64,000 nucleotides of DNA from Salipiger sp. CCB-MM3. Its GTDB lineage: Bacteria > Pseudomonadota > Alphaproteobacteria > Rhodobacterales > Rhodobacteraceae. Below the pieces are notes generated by a model. It saw only the letters and a program-made list of their open reading frames with translations. It ran no database searches and had not been told where the DNA came from. Location: the NCBI RefSeq assembly GCF_001687105.1, contig NZ_CP014596.1:1301001-1365000 (forward strand). The letters are read 5' to 3'. Below, piece by piece: positions 16,229 to 23,582 of this stretch. Numbering within the stretch: position 1 is the first letter of the stretch; every line of letters starts with the position of its first letter. A program made the translations under genes and the position numbers.

Positions 16229-18136
16229 ATGCGCCGCATCTTGGACGGGATTTATACCACGTCAGGTTATGGCGCCGCGCTGGCGCTGATCGCCATCCTC
16301 TGCCTTGTCGTGGCGCAGATGGTCACCCGCTGGCTCGGCATCCTGCTGCCCGGCGGGGCCAATTACGCGGGCTACGCCATGGCCGCGGCCTCTTTCCTCG
16401 CGCTGGCCGACACCTTCCGCCGCAACGAGCATATCCGCGTCGGCATGCTGGTCGAACGCGGCGGCGCTTGGCGGCGCGGCATCGAGATCTGGTGCTATAC
16501 CGCCGCCGCCGTGGTGGCGCTCTTCTTTGCGTGGTACGCGGTTCAGACGCCGATCCTCAGCCACAAGATCAACGACGTCAGCCAAGGGCAGGATGGCACG
16601 CCGCTGTGGATCCCGCAGATCGTCATGGCGGTGGGCGCGGTGCTGCTGGCCGTTGCGGTGATCGACAGTCTGATCGGCCTTCTCTTCACCCCCAGCATGG
16701 GCGTCGACGACCCGCGCGAGCCGCTTCTGCGCGACGCGCTCGGCTCGGTCAAAGCGCGGCTGATCCTTTTCGCGGCCTGCGCGCTGGTGCTCTATGCCGC
16801 TGTCCACCTGATGACCGGCTTCGACCGCGACGCGGTGGGGCTCAAGATCGGTGTCTTCCTCTTCGTGCTGTTCTTCCTGCTGGGCTCGGGCCTCTGGGTC
16901 GGGCTGGCGCTGATGGGGGTCGCCTATATGGGGATGATCGGCTTCACCCCGCGCAACCCGGGCAGTTCGATGAGCATAACCGTCTGGACCTCGGCCTCGA
17001 GCTGGACGCTGACCTCGCTGCCGCTGTTCATCTGGATGGGGGAAATCCTTTACCGCACGAGGCTTTCCGAGGATATGTTCAAGGGGCTCGCGCCGTGGCT
17101 TTCGCGCTTTCCGGGGGGCTTGCTGCACTCCAACGTGGTGGGCTGCACGGTCTTCGCGGCGGTCTCGGGCTCCTCTGCGGCCACGCTGACAACGGTCGGC
17201 AAGATGTCGATCCCCGAGCTGCGCAAGCGCGGCTATCCCGAGTTCATGATCGTCGGCACGCTGGCGGGTGCCGCGACGCTGGGTCTGATGATCCCGCCCT
17301 CGCTGACGCTGATCGTCTATGGCGTGACAGTGAAGCAGAGCGTCACCGGCCTCTTCATGGCGGGCGTCTTTCCGGGACTGGTGCTGGCGACCATGTTCAT
17401 GGCCTATATCGCGATCTGGTCAGTGGTCCGCCGCGATCAGGCACCCGATCCCGAGCCCGCCATGTCGTTCGGCGAGAAACTCCGCGCCTCGACCCTGCTG
17501 ATCCCGGTGATCGCGCTGATCATGGTCGTCATCGGCTCCATGTACCTTGGCATCGCCACGGCGACCGAGGCCGCGGCCTTCGGGGTGATCGGCGCGCTGG
17601 TGCTGGCGCTGCTGCAGGGCTCGCTCAGCTGGCAGGCGTTCCGCGAGAGCCTCTTTGGCGCCACCCGCACCTCGGCGATGATCGCTCTGATCCTGATGGG
17701 CGCGAGCTTCCTGACGCTGGCCATGGGCTTTACCGGCGTGCCGCGCGCGCTGGCCGGAGTGATCGCGGCGTGGGATCTCTCGCCGGTGGCACTGATCGCG
17801 GCGCTGACGGTGTTCTACATCATCATCGGCATGTTCCTTGACGGGATCTCGGCGGTGGTGCTCACCATGGCGATCATCGAGCCGATGATCCGCGCCGCAG
17901 GGATCGACCTGATCTGGTTCGGCATCTTCATCGTGGTGGTGGTCGAGATGGCGCAGGTCACCCCGCCGGTGGGCTTCAACCTCTTCGTGCTGCAGGGGAT
18001 GACCCGCCACGACATGAGCTACATCGCCCGCACCGCGCTGCCGATGTTCCTGATCATGGTGCTGATGGTCGGCGTGCTGGTGGCCTTCCCCGGCCTTGCC
18101 ACATGGCTGCCAGAGACGGTACAGGCCGCGCAATGA
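16229..18136 (+). CDS. TRAP transporter fused DctQ-DctM permease
   Basis: A 635-aa inner-membrane protein combining both TRAP permease subunits. Residues ~1-180 form the DctQ-like small subunit (four helices), a linker helix follows near 185-210, and residues ~210-635 are the DctM-like large subunit of the ion-transporter superfamily, with VSGSSAATLTTVGKMSIPEL and MIPPSLTLIVYGV marking the first half and EMAQVTPPVGFNLFVLQG the second. I chose ATG 16229 because AGGAGG lies 7 nt upstream; an ATG at 16175 would add 18 hydrophilic residues. It works with the upstream DctP. Confidence 0.92.
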   Translation: MRRILDGIYTTSGYGAALALIAILCLVVAQMVTRWLGILLPGGANYAGYAMAAASFLALADTFRRNEHIRVGMLVERGGAWRRGIEIWCYTAAAVVALFFAWYAVQTPILSHKINDVSQGQDGTPLWIPQIVMAVGAVLLAVAVIDSLIGLLFTPSMGVDDPREPLLRDALGSVKARLILFAACALVLYAAVHLMTGFDRDAVGLKIGVFLFVLFFLLGSGLWVGLALMGVAYMGMIGFTPRNPGSSMSITVWTSASSWTLTSLPLFIWMGEILYRTRLSEDMFKGLAPWLSRFPGGLLHSNVVGCTVFAAVSGSSAATLTTVGKMSIPELRKRGYPEFMIVGTLAGAATLGLMIPPSLTLIVYGVTVKQSVTGLFMAGVFPGLVLATMFMAYIAIWSVVRRDQAPDPEPAMSFGEKLRASTLLIPVIALIMVVIGSMYLGIATATEAAAFGVIGALVLALLQGSLSWQAFRESLFGATRTSAMIALILMGASFLTLAMGFTGVPRALAGVIAAWDLSPVALIAALTVFYIIIGMFLDGISAVVLTMAIIEPMIRAAGIDLIWFGIFIVVVVEMAQVTPPVGFNLFVLQGMTRHDMSYIARTALPMFLIMVLMVGVLVAFPGLATWLPETVQAAQ

Positions 18137-18142
18137 TCCCAC

Positions 18143-18164
18143 GGGGGCCGGTGCGCCGGCCCCC
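18143..18164 (+). terminator. hairpin between the fused permease and racemase genes
   Basis: A perfect 9-bp stem GGGGGCCGG/CCGGCCCCC with a TGCG tetraloop, 6 nt after the permease stop and with no U-tract. Partial terminator or mRNA-stability element. Confidence 0.45.
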
Positions 18165-18186
18165 GACCAACCGACAGGCTTCGCGC

Positions 18187-18876
18187 ATGACGCCCTTCAT
18201 CGGCATCCTCAGCCTCGACACGCAGTTCCCGCGCATCCTTGGGGACGCGGGCAATCCCGGCAGCTACCATCTGCCCGCCCGCGTGCGCGTGGTTCCGGGC
18301 GCGGGCAGCCCGGATATCGTCCGCAACGGACGCCCGGCACCGCAGCTGGTGGATGCCTTCCGAGAGGCTGCCGAAGAGTTGGCCGCGGAAGGCGCCTGCC
18401 TGATCACCTCCACCTGCGGCTTCCTGATCTCGGTGCAGCGTGAGATCGCCGCTGCCCTGCCCGTGCCCGTGGTGCTCTCGGGGCTGTGCCTGCTGCCGAT
18501 GGCGCGGCAGATGACCGGCGGGCGCCCCATCGGCGTGCTGACCGCCTCCGCCGCCGCGCTGGGGCCGGAGACGATCCGCGCCGCTGGCGCCGCGCCCGAT
18601 GAAGTGCGGATCGGGGGCCTTCAGGACAGCGCCCTTTTCGCCCGGACCTTCCTTGCCGCGAAGGCCCGCCAGAACGCCAGCTTCGACCGGACGCAGATGC
18701 AGAGCGAGGTCTGCGCCGCGGCAGAGGCGCTGGTCAGCCGCGCGCCGGAAATCGCGGCCATCGTTCTGGAATGCGGAAACCTGCCGCCCTACGCGGACGC
18801 GATCCGCCGCGTCACCGGGCGGCCAGTGTTCTCGATCCTCGACGCGGCACGGCTGGTGGCGCCTGCGCCGGCCTGA
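18187..18876 (+). CDS. aspartate/glutamate racemase family protein
   Basis: A 229-aa protein of the Asp/Glu/hydantoin racemase superfamily, with two cysteine-containing motifs at the expected places, STCGFL (about residue 78) and VLECGNLPPY (about 197). These supply the two-cysteine acid/base pair of cofactor-independent racemases. ATG 18187 (MTPFIGILSL) begins the first beta strand; the earlier in-frame ATGs at 18103 and 18133 would overlap the permease. It may racemise or isomerise the compound imported by the adjacent TRAP system, before the PLP enzyme at 13741 acts. Substrate unknown. Confidence 0.8.
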   Translation: MTPFIGILSLDTQFPRILGDAGNPGSYHLPARVRVVPGAGSPDIVRNGRPAPQLVDAFREAAEELAAEGACLITSTCGFLISVQREIAAALPVPVVLSGLCLLPMARQMTGGRPIGVLTASAAALGPETIRAAGAAPDEVRIGGLQDSALFARTFLAAKARQNASFDRTQMQSEVCAAAEALVSRAPEIAAIVLECGNLPPYADAIRRVTGRPVFSILDAARLVAPAPA

Positions 18877-18878
18877 GG

Positions 18879-19592
18879 TCAGCCCGCGCTTTCCGAGCCA
18901 CCCGGCGTCGCGGGACATAGGCTGTCGATCCGCGCGGGATCCTTCAGCACCGCCGCCAGAATGCCGCGCACCGCCGAGCGGCGCAGCAGCGCTTGCCCCT
19001 CGTCGGTGAAGAGCGCCGGACCGAAGTTGGTCGAGAAAGTCGCCTGGTTCGCCACGTTGAAGAAGCTCATCGCGCTGATTTGCCAGTGCAGCGCCACCGG
19101 CGAGATGTCCGGGAGGAACAGCCCCGCCGCGCTGCCCGCGCGGCAGATCTTCTCGACCACGCCAATCGCCCGTTCGTTCTTTGCTGCCAGCGCCTGCATC
19201 TTCTTCATGTGGCGCGCTTCGTGAATGTTCTCGATCATCACGAGGCGAATGAACTCGGGATTGCGGCGGTGGTGGTCGAAGGTGAACTCCAAGAGCGCCT
19301 TCAGCGCCGCATCCGGTGGCAGCCCTTCGAGATCAAGCTCTGCCTCGCCGCCGCGCACCTCGGCATAGCACTCTTCCAGCACCGCCTCGTAGAGCGATTC
19401 CTTGTCCCCGAAATAGTAGAAGATCATCCGCTTCGAGGTCGTCGTCTGCGCGGCGATGTCCTCGATTCGTGTCCCCGTAAGCCCACGGCGGGCGAACTCG
19501 CTGCGCGCCACGCGCAGGATATCGGCCTTCACCGCTTCGGGATTCTGTTTCCAGCCCCGTGACTTTGCTCGATTTTCCGCAGGCCTCCCCAT
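18879..19592 (-). CDS. TetR-family regulator, probably of the shikimate catabolic operon
   Basis: A 237-aa TetR/AcrR regulator. The N-terminal helix-turn-helix is preceded by a basic tail (KSRGWKQN) and includes ILRVARSEFARRGLTGTRIEDIAAQTTTSKRMIFYYFGDKESLYEAVL (about 25-72); the C-terminal ligand-binding helices include an FDHHRRNPEFIRLVMIENIHEARH stretch. It is divergent from the dehydrogenase gene of the shikimate operon and most likely its repressor. Its 3' end nearly touches the racemase-family gene (2 nt apart, convergent). Confidence 0.88.
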   Translation of the reverse strand: MGRPAENRAKSRGWKQNPEAVKADILRVARSEFARRGLTGTRIEDIAAQTTTSKRMIFYYFGDKESLYEAVLEECYAEVRGGEAELDLEGLPPDAALKALLEFTFDHHRRNPEFIRLVMIENIHEARHMKKMQALAAKNERAIGVVEKICRAGSAAGLFLPDISPVALHWQISAMSFFNVANQATFSTNFGPALFTDEGQALLRRSAVRGILAAVLKDPARIDSLCPATPGGSESAG

Positions 19593-19653
19593 GCGTCCTC
19601 CTCACGTCCTCTTGAACGCTATCCTACATTTTTAACCCGCCGGTTCAATTCAC

Positions 19654-19696
19654 TTGACAATTTAACTGCTGAGTACAATGCTGCGACAACTTGTCA
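19654..19696 (+). promoter_or_regulatory. promoter/operator region of the shikimate operon
   Basis: A TTGACA box (19654-19659) and a TACAAT box (19674-19679) lie upstream of the dehydrogenase gene, but with a 14-nt spacer that is short for a housekeeping promoter. TGACAA (19655-19660) and TTGTCA (19691-19696) form an inverted pair, the second within the palindrome GACAA-C-TTGTC (19685-19695). A plausible TetR-family operator overlapping the promoter. Confidence 0.4.
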
Positions 19697-19723
19697 GACA
19701 CGCGAAGTTGGGGGGAGGCCGCT

Positions 19724-20626
19724 TTGGAGAACGCGCAAACAAGAGAAGACAGTTTGCTTGCCGGCCTGATCGGTCAGGGCATCGCGCTGTCGCGCACCCC
19801 GCTGATGCAGATGCAAGAAGCGCGCGCACAAGGTCTTTTCACCACCTATAAAAAGCTCGACATGGACGCGCCGCAGCGCAAGGACATGACGCTGGCGCAG
19901 ATGGTCTCTGCCGCCGAGGCCGCGGGCTTTGACGGGCTGAACATCACCTATCCCTATAAGATCGACGTGATCGACCTGCTCGACGAGTTGTCGGAGAACG
20001 CCCGCGCCGTGGGCGCGGTGAACACCGTCGTCTTCGAGAACGGCAAGCGGACCGGCCACAACACCGACATGTGGGGCTTTGCCGAAAGCTTCCGCCGGGG
20101 CCTCGATGGCGCCGATACGCGCCACGCATTGCTGCTTGGTGCAGGTGGCGCAGGTGTGGCCGTGGCCCATGCGCTGGCCGATTGCGGCGTCGAGACGCTG
20201 TCGATCTTCGACACCGATCCGGCGCGGGCCGAAGGGCTTGCCAAGCTGGTCGCCAGCAACCGCCCCGGCACCAAGACGCAGGCGGTCAGCGATATCGCCG
20301 CGCTCTTTGCCGAAGGCCGTCCGAACGGTGTGGTCAACTGCACGCCCATGGGCATGGCCAAACTGCCGGGCATGGCAATCGACGAAGACCTTATCGAAGC
20401 CGATCTGTGGGTCGCGGATATCGTGTATTTTCCGCTCGAGACCCAGCTCATTGCGACCGCGCGCGCCAAGGGCTGCCGCGTCCTGCCCGGCTCGGGCATG
20501 GCGGTGTTCCAAGCGGTGCGCGCCTTCGAACTCTTTACCGGTCGGCCCGCCGATCCGGTTCGCATGAAGGCGACGTTCGACGCCTTCGACCAGCCCGCGC
20601 AAGACGCGGGCAACACGAAACGCTGA
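19724..20626 (+). CDS. quinate/shikimate dehydrogenase, QsuD/AroE family
   Basis: A 300-aa NAD(P)-dependent dehydrogenase. The N-terminal substrate domain has SRTPLMQ and GLNITYPYK (catalytic Lys), then GAVNTVVF and GHNTDMWGF (substrate Asp), and the nucleotide-binding loop is GAGGAGVAVAHAL. The LGLIGQG-SRTP-type start and the D(I)VYFPLET stretch resemble catabolic Corynebacterium QsuD more than biosynthetic AroE. Start: TTG 19724 has GGGGAGG 6 nt upstream; a TTG at 19691 in the same frame lacks a Shine-Dalgarno. First gene of the shikimate operon, oxidising shikimate to 3-dehydroshikimate (and possibly quinate to 3-dehydroquinate). Confidence 0.86.
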   Translation: MENAQTREDSLLAGLIGQGIALSRTPLMQMQEARAQGLFTTYKKLDMDAPQRKDMTLAQMVSAAEAAGFDGLNITYPYKIDVIDLLDELSENARAVGAVNTVVFENGKRTGHNTDMWGFAESFRRGLDGADTRHALLLGAGGAGVAVAHALADCGVETLSIFDTDPARAEGLAKLVASNRPGTKTQAVSDIAALFAEGRPNGVVNCTPMGMAKLPGMAIDEDLIEADLWVADIVYFPLETQLIATARAKGCRVLPGSGMAVFQAVRAFELFTGRPADPVRMKATFDAFDQPAQDAGNTKR

Positions 20627-20637
20627 GGGAGGAATTC

Positions 20638-21648
20638 ATGCGTTCTATCACCAAGTCTCTGCTTGCCGTCACTGCACTCTGCGGCAGCCTCGCCGCAACC
20701 ACCGCAGGCGCTCAGACCCTGCGCGTCGCGCACGTGGATCCGGACGAGTGGACCGGCTCGAAGAAAGGCGCCGCGGCGCAGATCTTCAAGAACATCGTCG
20801 AGGGCGAGTCGGACATGACCGTCGAGCTGTTCCCGGCGGGTGCGCTCGGCAACGAAGACGAGCTGGTCGCGCAGGTGCAGGACAACCTGACCCAGGTCGC
20901 GCTGGTTTCCGGCGCCATGTCCAAGGTCTGCCCGGCCGCTTCGGTGCTGGACATCCCCTACACCTTCTCCTCGGCCACCGTCGCATGGGACGTGCTGGAC
21001 GGCGAGTTTGGCGACGCGCTGGCGCAGCACTGCCTCGAAGAGACCGGCCTGCGCACGCTGGCCTACGGCGAGACCGGCTTCCGCAACTTCACCAACAACA
21101 CCCGCGAGATCAAATCGCCCGCGGATATGGAAGGTCTGAAGTTCCGCGTGCAGCCGATCCCGCTTTACGTGGAGATGGTGAAGGGTCTTGGCGGTGAGCC
21201 GACCCCGATCGCATGGACCGAACTGCCGAACGCGCTGTCGACCGGCGTGGTCGACGGTCAGGAAAATCCGGTTGGCGTGATCTACAACAACGGCCTGCAC
21301 AAGCTGCAGAAATACATGACCCTCGACGGTCACGTTTACGCCGCCGACTTCATCGTGATCTCGGACGAGTTCTACGACATGCTCGAGCCGGCGCAGCAGG
21401 AAGTGGTCGCCAAGGCCGCGCGCATCGCCGGCAACATGGGCCGCGCCATCCAGCAGTGGAACACCGCGCAGGGCGTCGGTGCCGTGCAGGAAGAAGGCAT
21501 GGAAGTCTACGCGCCGACCGCCGACGAGATTGCAGCCTTTGCAGAAAAGGCGCAACCTGCGGTCGTCGAATACCTCCGCGGCGAACTGGGCGACGATGCC
21601 GAGTGGATCGACCGTCTGCAGACCGCCGTCTCGGAAGTCTCGCAGTAA
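20638..21648 (+). CDS. TRAP transporter substrate-binding protein DctP (shikimate operon)
   Basis: A 336-aa periplasmic protein with signal peptide ending TAGAQ (about residue 25) and a DctP fold including LKFRVQPIPLYVEMVKGLGGEPTPIAWTELPNALSTGVVDGQENP, where the Arg near 165 should bind the substrate carboxylate. GGGAGGA precedes the ATG, which follows the dehydrogenase stop by 11 nt. Its place between two shikimate catabolic genes suggests that it captures shikimate/quinate or a related cyclic acid. Confidence 0.9.
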   Translation: MRSITKSLLAVTALCGSLAATTAGAQTLRVAHVDPDEWTGSKKGAAAQIFKNIVEGESDMTVELFPAGALGNEDELVAQVQDNLTQVALVSGAMSKVCPAASVLDIPYTFSSATVAWDVLDGEFGDALAQHCLEETGLRTLAYGETGFRNFTNNTREIKSPADMEGLKFRVQPIPLYVEMVKGLGGEPTPIAWTELPNALSTGVVDGQENPVGVIYNNGLHKLQKYMTLDGHVYAADFIVISDEFYDMLEPAQQEVVAKAARIAGNMGRAIQQWNTAQGVGAVQEEGMEVYAPTADEIAAFAEKAQPAVVEYLRGELGDDAEWIDRLQTAVSEVSQ

Positions 21649-21663
21649 TCTGCGACCCCATTG

Positions 21664-21697
21664 GCCGGGCCGCATGAATGCGGCCCGGCTTTTCTTT
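21664..21697 (+). terminator. terminator-like hairpin after dctP (shikimate operon)
   Basis: The 11-12-bp stem GCCGGGCCGCAT/ATGCGGCCCGGC (21664-21675 with 21678-21689) is followed by TTTTCTTT. It has intrinsic-terminator form but lies inside the operon, so partial termination probably yields more DctP than permease. Confidence 0.7.
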
Positions 21698-21762
21698 ACG
21701 GCCTGCCCCGCAGGTCCGCCTTTTGGCCCGTCCGCTCGGGCCTTGTCTTCGGAGGAGCCACG

Positions 21763-22290
21763 ATGGATCGTCTCACCCGTGCCGCCCGATGGGTTTTTGC
21801 CTTCGGCGCCGGCCTCAGCATGGCGCTGGTCTTTCTCATCATTTTCGTCAACTCGATCCGGCGCTACGCCGTTGGCCGCTCCGTCCCGTGGGGCGAGGAG
21901 CTGCCGATCTACCTGACGATCTACGGCGTGATGTTCGGCCTTGCGCTGGCCTATCTGAGCGACAGCCACATCCGCTTCACCGTGATTTCCGACATGCTGC
22001 CGAAGCGCGTGCGCCATTGGGTGTTTACCGCTGCCGATGTCATGGGCATCGCCGCGGGCATTGGGCTGGCCTATGCGGGCCACGTCTTTGCGCTGCGCCG
22101 CGGAGGCGTCGACTCCTCTGGGCTGAAAGCGACCGCGGACGCGCTGGCGCAAAGCACCGGCATCGACGCGCTGGTCTGGCTCGGCAAGGTCGGCCCTTAC
22201 CAATATGCCGTTGCGTTCGGCGGGGCGATCCTCGCCATCGCGGCCACCCTGAAACTGATCCAGCGGCTGACCGGCCGCACGGAGGTCTGA
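21763..22290 (+). CDS. TRAP transporter small permease DctQ (shikimate operon)
   Basis: A 175-aa membrane protein with four predicted helices (about 10-30, 48-68, 90-110, 140-160) and the DctQ signature around RRYAVGRSVPWGEELPIYLTIYGVMFGLALA. GGAGGAG lies 6 nt before ATG 21763, ruling out the earlier in-frame start at 21661, which falls in the hairpin. It pairs with the DctM encoded 4 nt downstream. Confidence 0.9.
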   Translation: MDRLTRAARWVFAFGAGLSMALVFLIIFVNSIRRYAVGRSVPWGEELPIYLTIYGVMFGLALAYLSDSHIRFTVISDMLPKRVRHWVFTAADVMGIAAGIGLAYAGHVFALRRGGVDSSGLKATADALAQSTGIDALVWLGKVGPYQYAVAFGGAILAIAATLKLIQRLTGRTEV

Positions 22291-22294
22291 GCCA

Positions 22295-23569
22295 ATGGTC
22301 TATCTCATCCTGATCGGCGGCCTGCTGGCCGGTGCCCCTATCGCCATCGCGATCATCGCGGCGCTGCTTTATTTCATGGCCACCGGCGAAGCGCCCTACA
22401 CGCTCCGCATCGTGCCGACCGAGATCTACAAGGGTCTCAACTCCTTCCCGCTGCTGGCCATTCCGCTGTTCGTTCTGGCGGGCGAGCTGATGAACGAAAG
22501 CGGCATCACTGGCCGTATCATCGCTTTTGCCAACGTGCTGGTGGGCCGCATGCGCGCCGGTCTTGCACTGGTGAACATCTGGGCCTCGGTGATTTTCGCG
22601 GGCCTTTCTGGCTCGGCTGTGGCCGACACCTCGGCGATTGGCCGGGTGTTCATCCCCGAGATGGAAAAGCACGGCTATGACCGCAGCTTCGCCGCCGCGC
22701 TGACCGCCGCCTCTTCGGTGATCGGCCCGATCATCCCGCCGTCGATCCCGGTGATCATCTATGCGCTGATCGTGTCGGGCGTGTCGGTTCCGGCGCTGTT
22801 CCTCGCGGGCGTGATCCCCGGCATCCTGCTGGCGGTGTTCCTGTCGGCCTACGTCATGCTGACCGTGAAGGTCGACAAGGGCGACCAGACCGGAGATCTG
22901 GGCGGGCCGTCGAATGGACAGGCGCTGCTGCAGGGCATCCTGCCGCTCTTGATGCCGGTGCTGGTGGTGGGCTCGATCCTGCTGGGCATCGTGACCCCGA
23001 CCGAGGCCGCGAGCTTTGCCGTGGGCTACGCGCTGATCCTCGGCCTTTTCGTCTACCGCAACATCCGCCTCTCGGCCCTGCCCCGGATCTTCTCGGGCGC
23101 CATGCGCGACAGCGCGGTGATCCTGATCATCATCGCCGCCGTTTCGGCTGCCAACTGGCTGCTCACCTACAACCGCGTGCCGAACATGCTGACCGACTGG
23201 GTGCTGACCAATGTCGACAGCAAGACCACCTTCCTGCTGGCGGTGATCGTGCTCTTCCTCTTCGTGGGCCTGTTCCTCGAAGGCATCGCAGCGATGCTGG
23301 TGCTGGTGCCGATCCTGCACCCGATCGCCGTGTCGATGGGCGTCGATCCGACCCACTTCGGCATTCTGGTCATCTTCAACCTGATGATCGGCCTGATCAC
23401 CCCGCCGCTCGGATTGTGTCTCTTCGTTGCCGAAGGGGTCGCCAATGTGGGCATGGCGCGTCTTATCCGCTCGATCATGCCGTTCTTCTTTGTCGAGGTG
23501 CTGGTCTTGTTCATCCTGACCTTCGTGCCCGAAACGGTGATCTGGCTGCCGCGCGTGCTCGGCTATTAA
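22295..23569 (+). CDS. TRAP transporter large permease DctM (shikimate operon)
   Basis: A 424-aa large permease with about 12 hydrophobic segments, ion-transporter superfamily. Characteristic motifs are FAGLSGSAVADTSAIGRVFIPEMEK and GPIIPPSIPVIIY in the first half and GLITPPLGLCLFVAEGVANV near the end. Together with DctP and DctQ it makes a Na+-driven importer for the substrate of this operon. Confidence 0.93.
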   Translation: MVYLILIGGLLAGAPIAIAIIAALLYFMATGEAPYTLRIVPTEIYKGLNSFPLLAIPLFVLAGELMNESGITGRIIAFANVLVGRMRAGLALVNIWASVIFAGLSGSAVADTSAIGRVFIPEMEKHGYDRSFAAALTAASSVIGPIIPPSIPVIIYALIVSGVSVPALFLAGVIPGILLAVFLSAYVMLTVKVDKGDQTGDLGGPSNGQALLQGILPLLMPVLVVGSILLGIVTPTEAASFAVGYALILGLFVYRNIRLSALPRIFSGAMRDSAVILIIIAAVSAANWLLTYNRVPNMLTDWVLTNVDSKTTFLLAVIVLFLFVGLFLEGIAAMLVLVPILHPIAVSMGVDPTHFGILVIFNLMIGLITPPLGLCLFVAEGVANVGMARLIRSIMPFFFVEVLVLFILTFVPETVIWLPRVLGY

Positions 23570-23582
23570 GGAGGGACGCCCC

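Noticed and set aside
19654..19679. A standard sigma-70 promoter for the shikimate operon
   Set aside because: TTGACA and TACAAT are separated by only 14 nt, too short for a confident call, so it is listed only as a promoter/operator region.
19954..22203. 749-codon open frame on the minus strand across the shikimate operon
   Set aside because: It spans three genes with clear family membership on the other strand; its composition (His/Arg/Gly-rich) is that of antisense frames in GC-rich DNA.
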